From Gnetum montanum (Eukaryota; Streptophyta; Gnetopsida; Gnetales; Gnetaceae): DNA of 64,000 nt. Of this stretch, positions 44,691-56,800 are shown piece after piece. Below the pieces are notes generated by a model, which saw only the letters and a program-made list of their open reading frames with translations, was not told where the DNA came from and ran no database searches. Made by a program: the position numbers and the translations under genes. The first letter of the stretch is position 1. Each line of letters begins with the position of its first letter. Location: contig MNCI01006166.1 in assembly GCA_015680685.1 (NCBI GenBank), positions 126,529 to 190,528 of the forward strand. The letters run 5' to 3'.

Positions 44691-44813
44691 AATTGCAACT
44701 CTTAAGAGTAAGGCAATTCTTACCAATAATAACAATAGCCTTCTAAAATTTACAATTGCAACTCTTGAGAGTAAGGCAATTCTTACCAATAATAACAATA
44801 GCCTTCTAAAAAA
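44691..44813. repeat. 63-bp tandem duplication downstream of the methyltransferase gene
   Basis: Two copies (44691-44753 and 44754-44813) of AATTGCAACTCTTAAGAGTA followed by AGGCAATTCTTACCAA and AACAATAGCCTTCTAAAA, almost identical. They lie about 50 bp past the stop codon, in the likely 3' UTR. A Leu/Arg-rich minus-strand ORF here is only a by-product of the duplication. Confidence 0.8.
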
Positions 44814-44862
44814 ATTCGAGGAAATAGGGAATCATCTTTCAACTTCCCCAAGAGCCAGAATA

Positions 44863-47800
44863 CTATTTCCTTACAAATGGTTTCTGGCAAACAAGCAGCC
44901 TTTTCTCATTATCATCTTCAAGCTCTACAATGCGAGCATCCCACCGAAGTTGACCAGTAATTGCTCTAGCTTCCTCTATTTGTTGCACTTCATCACGAAG
45001 TACTACCCACCCCTGCACCATTGAAAATTTATTTCAGGACATTTCAAACAGTAATAGAAAAACAGAACAATACGAGTGGCAATTAGTTAAGTTTGAATGA
45101 AATATACGGCATTCAAGCCTAAAATGATGTCAAAAGTTACCTCTGGCCTTAAAATTCTATCCATTTCCAAAAACAAACCCATCAAACCACATTTATAATT
45201 ACGATCCATTTGTTGCGAAAGAAGGCCTGCAGCATGAAGCATGTCATATGTCCTAGGATATGTTGGAAAAGCCTCACACCTGCAGTTAGGGGGAAAATAT
45301 GATGTGTAAAATTTCGATAAATTTAAATAAAAATCTAACTAATCACAATAAAGCAATGAGTTATGTGCAGCTATCATAAACAAGAGACCAAAATTATAAC
45401 AAGGTTTTATTTTCATATAAAAAGATGGATCCTTTCCGTCAAAAATATACTTGATCACTGCATTTTCTGTTTTCACAGGAGGGGAAGTTAATATATGATT
45501 TCTACGAGGAAAAACAAAGATGATTTCAATGATCACAAACTTTAAAGAGGAGCATACTACAAATACAATTATAAGGTAGGATAGAAAACTGGCAAATGTT
45601 CATACCGAAAGACAGTATGCCAGGAAGACATTCGTAGAACATGCAACCGGTCTACATCCTATGTGCCGTATAAGCAGCAGATAGAAATGTTATAGATTGG
45701 TGAATTTATTTATTAGAATGTAATTTTGTAACTAATAACATTGGGTCAGCAAATTTGTAAACAGAAAAATATGGTATTCTCCTTTTCTATTATTGGAATT
45801 AATAATTCAAACGATAAAATAAAAGACTAAAATGGGTGGTTTATGAAATCCAATGCTTTAAAAAAGTGCATAATGTATATATTTGTATTTAACCCAAAAA
45901 CCAGGTGTTCTTATGTTAGGATTCAGGGTACTCATGATCTTAGCAGGTAAAAATAAAATATAGGATCTGTTTCACAAGACTAAACTGAACAAGTTGACTA
46001 GCAAAATAGAAAAACACTTGGAAAAAACTAAAGATAGCATGTATAACAGAAAACTACACAAGAAGTTATTTAGTTTCGTATGCTCTAAATAAATGAAAGA
46101 TTCAGGAGTGACATTCATAGAGGCCATCATTTGGAATTAAGGAACTTATTTTTCAGGTCATAAGGCCTAGGTTCAACCCTGGGAATAGCTACTTGAACAA
46201 AGGTTAGGCTATTGCAGATCTACCAGCCCTCCTAGGACCCTTCTTGGCAGGATGAGCATTGAGCCTCCAAGTCATGACATTTTTTCAAGAGCAACATTAA
46301 TGCATTTGCAAATTTTCAACTGTTGCAAAAACAATATAGGAAGAATGTTGCTATAATTTGGTTTTCGTTGTCATCGGCCTCTAATTTAAAGACCCTTAAT
46401 TGTTGAGAAGGCACATGAAAGTCAAAAGTTATATCATGAAAGATACGGCTCTCACTACATGTGAGTTCATATAAATGAATGGATTAATCTAGAGGAAAAG
46501 CTTAGAACTTTCTGAAACATAGATGATATTTAAACAAGCATAATTCTTTAAATCAAAAGATAATGCGTTGGTAATTTTTTGCCTTACCGTTCAATAAGTT
46601 CAAGCAGGCCTAACAGCTACTAGCAATATCATAAGTTTATATGACACTTAGCATGCAGACAACAAAAATCAATGATACTCTCTCAACTGACATATGTTCT
46701 TCTATGACATGATTATATAGGCATTCAAACTTTGATATCTAACACATTAATAATTGAAATGATAAACATGAGAAATGTATGTACAAAACATTTTGCATAC
46801 CAATCATGCAGAACTCCAACAAAACCTCGATCAAGTATCAGTGGAAGTGTATTTTGTCCACTCATTGGAATAACATTCATCACCCAAACAGTTTTTCCTG
46901 CTTCTAGCATAGCAGCATTCAAACCCCCATACCGAGCATTCATGTCCATAACATTGCGTACCATGTTAAAAGGAGGTAATGGGTCCTCCTCGCCTGGTCG
47001 CTTTGGATGATCAGAAAAGATCAAAGGAGTTAGAAGGGACCAATAATCTTTCAAGGCTGATGACCATGCCTTGTTATCTTCATTAAATTCTTCAGCATGT
47101 ATTCCTGGAAGGAAAATGAAACAAAAGGCTTAAATTTAAAAGAGAACAGTTTGAAAGCTTATAAGAAAAACGAGAATTTTCAAAACAACCTGAATCACAA
47201 ACCAAAATGGTTACCAAAATGATGTGAGTATATTTACCATGAAGTGAAAGCAAATCTGCAGTGGGCATCATTCGAGCAGGCCATGTGGTTTGATTTTTAA
47301 TTGGAATCCATCTACGGCTTTCAGTCCCTCCAATACATGGAAGCAAAGGCTCGTAGTAAGGAGTCTCTACAACTTGAACTTTATTACATGCTGGAGGCTC
47401 TCCTCCTTGTTGCTTGCTGCACGCAAAAGTGTAAGCTTCTCATCAAATATCAATGTAAGAGGTTAACTCTCAGCTTTTAACTCTATGGTATTGCCGGTTG
47501 GAAACTATTTCATGAAAACAATTTAAGCGTGATTGTTACAAACAGAGTAATTCTCTAGAACATACCGCAATGCATAGCACCCTTTATCAGCAGTTTTCTC
47601 CCAAAGAGCAGTTTCGTCTTGTTGTGACTTGAGCGTCCAACACAACTTCTCAGTGAATTCCTCAACAAATTTCCATTTTGCTTGATTTTCCTTTTTCAAC
47701 AGAGCTCCACGCATGTATGTAAGTGGTGAAGTCCACACAAAGTATCCCCCAGGTTTTAGAACTCTATCAACTTCAATTAGAAAGAATCCATCTATATAGC

Positions 47801-50800
47801 ACCAGGAACCAACAAAAGAAAATTAGACATTTCATTTACTCATTACCAAAAATTTCAAATAAAAATTACAAAAATTAATTTTACAATACTATGAACAGTA
47901 AACAAATGGAAGCCCACTTGGTATAAAGAATATAAATGAAAAACTTTAAAACACCACAAATGAAAGAGTAGATTTCAGAAAGAAGTAGCGAAACAACACT
48001 TTCTAAAGAAGCAGAAGCATAAATCGACATAATAGACAAACTTAATTAACGAGCCTTGAGCAATAGAAATAAAATTACCTTTTTTCTCCCATTCTATTCC
48101 ACATCTTGCACAGTGAATCATATCAAATGACAAGGACGGGTAAGGCAGCTGTCGGGAAATAAAAGAGCCAAGCATTGCTGGAAGACCTCGCTCAAGAGCC
48201 AATTGAACTTGACTTCCATAAAGTTCATAGGGAGCGATGCACACTGTTAATAAATTTTTTGAAAAAAGATGCGCTCCAAAGCTTCCAAAACCACAACCAA
48301 TATCCAATACTGTGTGAACCTGTAGTAGTAAAAATATATTAAAAATGTAGAATTAAAAAAAAAAACACTTCACTTCAAGCACCAACAGTTTTTGAAAAGA
48401 AGAAGAAATCTAATAACATAATATTCCTAAAATGAAAGCATTCACAATTTTAACTCTGAAGACTATTAACAAATGTTTAATTTCAGTTTCACGTTGTTCC
48501 CAATTAGCTTTTTTTTTTTTCGGTTTTACAAGAAAATGAGGTATTATGTTTTGATTAGTCTCCTTCCAATGGTGAACTCTATTGCTAAGACAACATGTTT
48601 TCATTTTGCATGTGGTTATGCGGTTTTATATTTTAAAATACTTCGTTAATATGATATTAAAGTATCTTTACGAATGCAGAAAGAAAAGAAGCAAGAATTT
48701 AAAATTTCTTGAAAATTCAAAGACATCACCAACATTTTAGCTTAAAAGTGGGGACCAATTTCTGCAAGTCTAAAGAGCCAATGCTATCTTTCCAGATATC
48801 TTAAAATAAAAAGACCATACGTATGGGCATGAAACAATATCATGATCAACTAATTAAGTGTTATGGGCCATGCATATATGGATGGACCAACAGGTAGAGT
48901 TTCTAATTCTCTGTTGTCAGGTGACCCCCATGTGACTAGCTTCTGAGGCTAGGGCATGGTGCCAAGGGAGAATGTGCCTTTTTTATGGTCAACACACTCT
49001 TTATGGCTAGGACACACTCACTACTTTTTTTCTTTTTTTGGAACAAGTAAAAAGAGACTTATCTTAATAAAATGAGATTTGAAATACAAGGAAAAAAGTC
49101 TTAAGATCTTAACAATCAACAAAGATAATAGGATCACAACTCAAAAGAAAAATTTATAATAAAATAATCATCTAGGCAAGAGGTAGCAAGTTCAACTTGA
49201 GGCACCTTCATGTTCTACATAAGTTCAACCAAAGTATTATATTGATTATATGCCTTGGGGCTATATATAGTTAAATAGTTTTGAGTTCGGACCACCCAAA
49301 ATAATCATCTCAAGGTACCAATCTTATCCTATCTTCAAGAAGGAAATTTATAGTTGTGTGAAGCTCAAAAATGGGATCGTTAAGCTCCATTTTATATATC
49401 ACATTTCTTTCCACATTTTTACTGCTAGACACCATACTCTATCTAGATTGATTTCTGTACCTTTAAAAGTTCTTTGATTTCTTTCCATCCAAATTTGAAA
49501 GATCACATGTGCCAGCAGAACAGTCCAAATTTTTGCAAGATCCTGTAAACATTTTAGCACAATAAAATGTAGATTTGTGCCTTTCCAACTCCATTCCAAA
49601 ATATGAGCCATTGCAAGGCAATGCAAAAAGATATGATCACCTTCATTACAAACTTTCTTACAAAAACAATATCATTTAACCATCATCCATCATCACTTTA
49701 ACAAAGTATCAATTGTTAAAACTTCCCCTTTTGTCGATTGTAAAAAAACATGAACTTTATAGATTAGACCCACTTTTTTCGAACAACTCTTTTTTGTATT
49801 TATTTGACTTGGGTGTAAAGTGCCATAGACCTCCACAACGTTGTATGAATGTTTGTTTTCTCATAACCAAGTCTCAACATCTTGAGATTAAATGTAGTGA
49901 TTCTTCATCCATGCACCTACTTCTTCAAGTCCTCCCCATATTGCAGAAGCACCAATAATACACAATCATCTAAAAAGTTTTCTTTGGTTCAAATATTTAA
50001 CTTTAATCAGTTCAACTCACATGACATCGTCATTCATAATTCAAAAAGTTTTCTTTTTCAAAAGGGCCATATTCATCACTTTCTTAAGTCCAAGTCCATC
50101 ACTTTCCCATGGATGAAAAAACTTTATTTAAATTACATAGATGAAATTTTTTTACTTTCTTCTAAATCCTGCCAAAGAAAATCACATTCTAATGTTCTAA
50201 TCTCTTTATTACATCCTTTGGGATCTAAAGACATGACATTCAGTGGTACAAACTGAAGAAAACTGTGAATTAATTGTAATCCTCTAACCATGCTACGAAG
50301 CTTTCCTCACCTATTGTGATAGTAAAGTAAAATCTCTTCCTTGGCTCTCTCTCTCCCCTTGATTTTCAATCAAGAGATTTGAAACTGTTGCTTTTTTATT
50401 ATGTATAAGCCAGTCAGATTGATGAAATGTAACTAACTGTAATTAACTGTCAGTGATTGATAGTCAGTTAAGTTAGACTGATCATTATCCTTGACTATGA
50501 AAGATAACTAATGTAATATGTTGATAGAATGTCTGAAATTTTGGACTGAAGGCTACTTAAAGGAGAGGAAAAGAGAGGTGAAGTATATAACAAGAAAAAT
50601 CATTTCTCAAGAAAAATAAAATCTGCCAACTTTTGCGTAGTTGTTTCCCTTCACAATGAAAGGTTTTTCCACATAAATCTTTGTATCTTGTCTTGTGTTT
50701 GTCTACTGTCATCAGTTGCATGAGTGAATTTATTTTTCAGTTCTAGTATCAAAGCAAGGTTCACTGTATATTGTTGGTAGTGCATTGAAGATGGTGGGCA

Positions 50801-53800
50801 AGGTGGAGAGTCAGAAGCTTATAGGTTCCAATCGGCAGATATGGAAATTTTTAATGACAGACATTTTGTATCAAAATAAATGTAAAGCTCTCCTGACATA
50901 AGGATCAGCAAAGAAACCCGAGAAAATGTCCAAAGAAGAGTGGAATAATTTGATTGGAAAGCTCTATCTTTGATCATACCTTGCTTGTCTGATGAAATTT
51001 TGCATACAGTTGCTAATAAGAGTACAGCAGAAGGCTTATGGAAAAGCTAATCAAGCTGTATGAACAGCAATTAGGAGCAAATAAAGCTTTTTACATGAGA
51101 AGATTATTTGAGTTAAAGATGAAGGACACTAGTAAAGTGGCTCTGCACATCTTTGAATTTAACAGTTGTTTTTCACAGCTAAAAGCACTTAAGGTAGTAT
51201 TGGACAATGAAGTTAAATCATTGGTATTGGTCTCTTCTCTTCCAGATAGTTGGGAAACGATAGTTACAACAATCAGTGCAACATGTGCAACAGTGTATTT
51301 TGACAGCACCATGGCAGCCTTATTGGATGCTGAAAAGAGAAAGGTGACCATGCAATCAACATCATCTAGAGGAGAGGCTTTAAATGCTGAAAACAAAGTA
51401 AGATCATAACAGCAAAGCAACTCAAGGTAAAGATGATACCAAGTAGGCCACATTCACAAAGCAAAGAAAGATGTTGTTGGTATTGTCACAAGCCTAGTCA
51501 TTTAAGAAGAAACGGTCATGCTCTAAAGGAGAAATGGAGAAAAGAAAAGGAGGCTACTTCCCAAGAATCATCAAGCAACCAAAGTGATGGTGAACTTGGT
51601 GTAACTTTGATTACTCTTAATAATACTTTATTTAGAAATGAGTTTCGTCAATCTGATGAATTGATAATGGATTTTGGAACATTAACTCTTTAAAATGTTA
51701 TGTATGTACCTGACTTCAAAAGAAATTTGATTTCAATAGAACAATTAAATGTTGTTGATTTCAAAACTATTTTGGGAGAGGGCTCTTAGAAGATCACAAA
51801 AAGAATCATGATTATCATAAGAGGAGAGAAAATGAGCTCTTTGTATATACTAAAAGGAACTTGGGCAAATGGGCATATCATGGAAACAAAGGACCCTAAT
51901 GAAGGTCTTTCGCTCTAGCATTGCAGGATGAAACACTTGATTGAAAAGGGAATAAACATATTGCAATCTGAAAACCATATTCCTAAATTTCCTTTGGCTG
52001 CACATCCATTTTGTGAAGATATGTTATTAGCAAAAGTCATTAGTATCCTTTAAAAGTAATGAATCCCATACAAAAAATCGTTTGCTTAGAGTTAATCCAT
52101 TTTGATGTCGTTAGTCCTATAGATCCTATGTCATTTAATGGTGGTTGTTACCGCATAACCTTTATTGATGATTGTTCTCGAAAGTGTTGGTTATATGCTA
52201 AGAAAAGATCAAGCTATCAGTATATTTAGATTGTTTAAACCTAGGGTTGAAACTGCGACTAGTAGAAAGAGTAAGTATTTGTGCACTAGTAATGGAGGAG
52301 AATTTTGTTCCAATGCCTTTGAGCAACTCTATTGTGAAGCAGACATCAAACATGAAAGGATGGTCCCTTGCACACCACAACAAAATGGTGTTGCTTAAAA
52401 GTACAATACAATCATCCTGGATAGGATTTGAAGCATGTTAAAATATTTTGGTTTACCAAAAGATTTTTGGCAAGAGGCTGCAAAAACTGTTGTATACTAC
52501 TTGATTTATAGATCCCCTAGTAGACCATTAGATGGGAAAATACTAGAGGTTGAATGAAGTGAGAGGCAAATAAGTAATAACCATCGTTGAACCTTCAATT
52601 ACATTGCATATGCATATATTCCTAAAGAAAATAGATCTAAAATTTAGGATACAGCACACTAAACTGTAGGCTATAAAGATGACGATGGGGGATACAAATT
52701 ATGGCACCCAATAACTGATAGTATATTCAGAAGTAGTGATGTTTATTTTAATGAAAATGTCATGTATGATAGCTTGAACAATCAGCAGAAAAAAATGAAC
52801 AATTAAAATTGATATATCCTCTATTGTTTGAAGGCAACCATTGCAACAAATAAAGAATCAACAACCATCTCAAATATCAAGCCTTGCAGATGAGGACGCA
52901 AATGTTAGTGAAAGTAGTGAAGAGCAAGTACACCATGATAAAGGCCAGTACCATGAAAAAGGTATTGATGGAACACTTCAACATTGGGTTCAAAGATCTG
53001 CCCACATTACTAGGCCTCCTAACAAGTATTCCCCAATTTCACATAGTCCTCTTTATACTAAAAATGGTGAACCAGAAAATTTGTAGGAAGCTTTGCAAAG
53101 TTCAAATTGGAAGCTTTGGAAGTCACCTATTGATGAAGAGATGAATTCACTAAAACAAAATCAGACCCAGGAGTTGGTTCCTCTTCCACCTGGTAAGAAA
53201 GCCTTGAAAAACAAATGACTATTTAAAACCAAAACTAAGGCTGACCAATCATAAAGATACAAAGCTAGAACAGTGGTGAAAGGTATACAAAGGCAAAAGG
53301 TATTGATTTTTCAGAGATTTTCTCTCATGTTGTAAAACATGTCTCAATTATGATAATATTATCATTGGAAATTTGTTTAGATTTGGAATTGGAACAGTTA
53401 GATGTGAAAACAGCATTTCTATATGGAGATCTGGAAGAAGAGATATACATGGAACAACCAGAGGGCTATGTGGATCAACAATAACCCAATTATATTTGCA
53501 GATTAAAAAAGAGCCTATATGGGCTGAAACAAGCACCAAGACAATGGTACAAGAAGTTTCCCATGTTTGTGCATGAACTATAATTTGTCAGGTCTGAAGT
53601 TGATCATTGTGTTCATTTTAAGGGTAACATAGCAAGTCAATTTATGATTCTTTTGTTATATGTTGGTTGCTAATAATGATTTAGCTAAAATCATGAAGTT
53701 GAAAACTAATTTGTCTAAGAAGTTTGCAATGAAAGATCTCGGTGTAGATAGACAAATCTTGGGTGTGCAAATACAAATAGATAGGGTGCAAAGGAAGTTA

Positions 53801-56800
53801 TGGTTAAGCCAGGAAAAGTACATCAATAATGTATAGCATCAGTTCGACATGGCTTCAACAAAACTTAAAATACTCCCTTTGCATGACATTCCAAGCTATC
53901 CAAGGAAGATTTCCCTAAGACTAATGTTGAAAAGAAAATTATTCCATATCAATCAACTATGGGAACTTTAATATATGTTATGGTCTATACAAGACCAGAT
54001 ATTTCTTATGCAGTGGAAGTTGTAAGTAGATATATGAGCAACCCTGGTATAAAGCATTCAAATGTTGTTAAGTGGATCCTTTGCTATTTAAAAGGTACGA
54101 AATCCCATTGCTTATATTTTGAAGGTTCTAATTTGGAATTTGTTGCATATGTAACTGCAGATAATGGCAGTGACCTTGATAAAAGAAAATCTATATCAAG
54201 ATAGTCTTTACGCTCAAAGGAGGAGATATCAGTTGGATGTCTAGGGTACAAAATATTGTTGCATTGTCTTCTACAGAATCAGAATACATAGCATAGTCAG
54301 AGGCATGCAAAGAGATGATATGGCTATAGAGATTCTTCAATAAGTTAGGCCTCAGACAAAAATCTTGTGTTATGTGATAATAAGAGTGCTATATTATTGG
54401 CAAAGAATGTTATGTATCATGTAAAGGCTAAGCACATAGATGTAAGGTATCATTTCATAAGACAAGCAATTGAAGAAATAACTTTGGAAGTGAAAAAGGT
54501 GCATACAGAATTTTGAGTTGAAGGCTATTTAAAGGAGAGGAGAAAAGAGGTGGGGTATGTAGCAAGAAAAATCATTTCTCAAGAAGGATAAAATCTGCCT
54601 ACTTTCCCATAGTTGTTTCTATTCATATTGAAAGGTTTTTCTATGTAAATCTTTATCTCTTGTCTTGTGTTTGCTGTCAATAGTTGCATGACTGAACTTA
54701 TTTTTCAATCCTGGGTTTTAAATGCAATCACCAACCAGCTAATCTTTGAGTTATCCTCTCTAGAACTCTAGTCCATAATAACTTACTTATTTCTAAACAT
54801 AAAGATATACCCAAACATTTCCTCAGAAGATTAGCCCATTGACATTCCTTTAATCTTTCCTTTTTTAGCTTCTCTTTAATAATACATCCTAAAGCTTCAA
54901 CCACCATAATAAAAAGAAAAGTTAATATAAGATTTCTTTGTCTTAGTCCATTGCTGCTAAAATCTTTCTTGCACTTCCCCATTAACCAACACTAAAAATG
55001 AAGCGGTAGTATAATACTCTTTAAGCATTGAACACCAATGACCAAGAAATCCAAACTTTTGTGACATGGGACCCAAAAATCTTCATGAGACATATCATAA
55101 GCTTTGCTTAAATCATATTTAAGCCCAAGTAAATCTATGATTTATTTCGTAGCTGAATGAAAAATTTTAAGAATGAAAATATTTTGATCTAAAATTTTCC
55201 AAGCTTTCACAAATCCTGCTTGGCAATGTTACATTGATATCAACTACATGTATAGAAAGATTTGAACCTGCATGAGCAAAGAACAAATGATTTCTAGTCA
55301 CACTTGATAACCACTCCAACATGTCCACAGCTTAAACTTAGAACTTCCTATCTACATAGGAAAAGTTGAACAATCTACCAATTGAATACACTCATCAAAG
55401 TAACCTAAATCATAGCTAGAGAGAATCGAACTCATAACCTGTCATTCAACAATACTGCTTCATAACAATCAACATACCACTATGTCTTTCTTGATATGTC
55501 ACTAAAACTACTACCAAACCATAAAACCAACACAATACTTTTATAGAACATAAGCAGAACATAATAGTGTCTAAGAATGGCTCTTATAGATTGAACTACA
55601 GCTTGCACAACCACAAGACACGTGCAAAAGCATAAAAGGTCTGTACCTCAATTAGCATTTAAGCAGTCACTATCATAGTTTCCTTTATCACAACAACATA
55701 GACTAACTTGTTAAAGCAGACAAATGTGACAATAACTGCTATGCTTGGTTGTCTACTTGACATCCTTAAACATACATTTTTAGTGTCCTTCCAAGTTGTA
55801 CATATCTAAGCATAATCATTGAAATTTAAGTATTTGGAGGTATGGCTAGAAATAAGTATTGAACTTAATAGAATAATTAAGGAGAACAAAACTTAAAGAG
55901 CAAATACAGGGTTATCAAATACATCACCTAGAGTCATAATGGAACTAGTGACTGAAAATTATGTGAAAAATAGACGAACTGACCAAACATATGCAATTTT
56001 CAGCTGGAAAACATATTCTTTACTTTGAAAATTTAAGCCAGATTTTTCAGTAAGCAGAGCAACGAACTTTGTTTAAAAAGTTACAAATTTTTGCTAAATG
56101 TTAACCAAACTAATCTAGTGATAAAAGCATGAACTGACTATATTGTTTTCGTAATTTACTGTTTTATTAATATTAATATTAGTACTTTAAATTAATAAAT
56201 TTTGTAGTATTTAGATGTACATGGTTACTGAACAAAATGTAATGTTTTATTAACATGTCAAATTGACACATGAATCATTGAAGGGTTTTATTTTTAAAAA
56301 TAAAAACAAAAAAGCACAGCATGCAATTACAAAGGTTACATAAAACAGAAAATTACAATATGTTGTGTCAATGATATGTTAGGAATATACTGGCATTCAA
56401 GAAATCAAGGAATTTCTGCACATTCTGTTATGCCTATATACTTATGCACTTGTTATTTTATTTATTGTTACTTGAATGTGTTTTCTACTTTTATTTTGTA
56501 GTCTATAATGTCCTATTAAGAATCTTTAAAAGTTTTCATTTCACGTACTACCAAATTTTCCAACAACTTTTCCTTGAACTTTGCCCAGTTTTTCAATTTC
56601 TGACTTTTCAAGCAGTTGACAAAATTTTCTTGCCAATATTTCAATCCTTGAATGGAACAGAGAAACTTCCCTGCATACAGATCTTAGATTTCTTTAAACT
56701 CAATGTCCAGCTGCCTCTATAAAACAAGAATAAAAATTACGTGCATGATTGTAATAAAAAGAACAGACTGCTTATTTTTTGGGGAAAATTTTTAACTAGA

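Larger units (their letters stand above)
50322..54716 (+). mobile_element. decayed Ty1/copia element inside the L1 LINE
   Basis: Plus strand, antisense to the host gene. The 5' LTR ends near 50741. A TAGTATCAAAGC primer site (initiator-Met type) follows. Gag (UBN2-like) is at 50790-51410, a knuckle remnant CWYCHKPSH at 51476, integrase pieces at 52080-52400 ([12 protein letters not shown]), RT pieces at 53130-53560 ([20 protein letters not shown] in broken frames) and RNase H at 53950-54500 ([33 protein letters not shown]). A 5'-truncated 3' LTR follows. Gene order gag-INT-RT-RH is that of copia. Stops and frameshifts throughout. Outer boundaries are approximate and no clean TSD was found. 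Confidence 0.82.

Noticed and set aside
44571-44798. 75-codon Leu/Arg-rich minus-strand ORF with internal repeat
   Set aside because: By-product of the 63-bp tandem duplication beyond the methyltransferase stop codon.
56444-56722. 92-codon Phe/Leu-rich plus-strand ORF in intron 2
   Set aside because: Looks like the complement of a Lys/Glu-rich stretch; no membrane-protein family was recognised.
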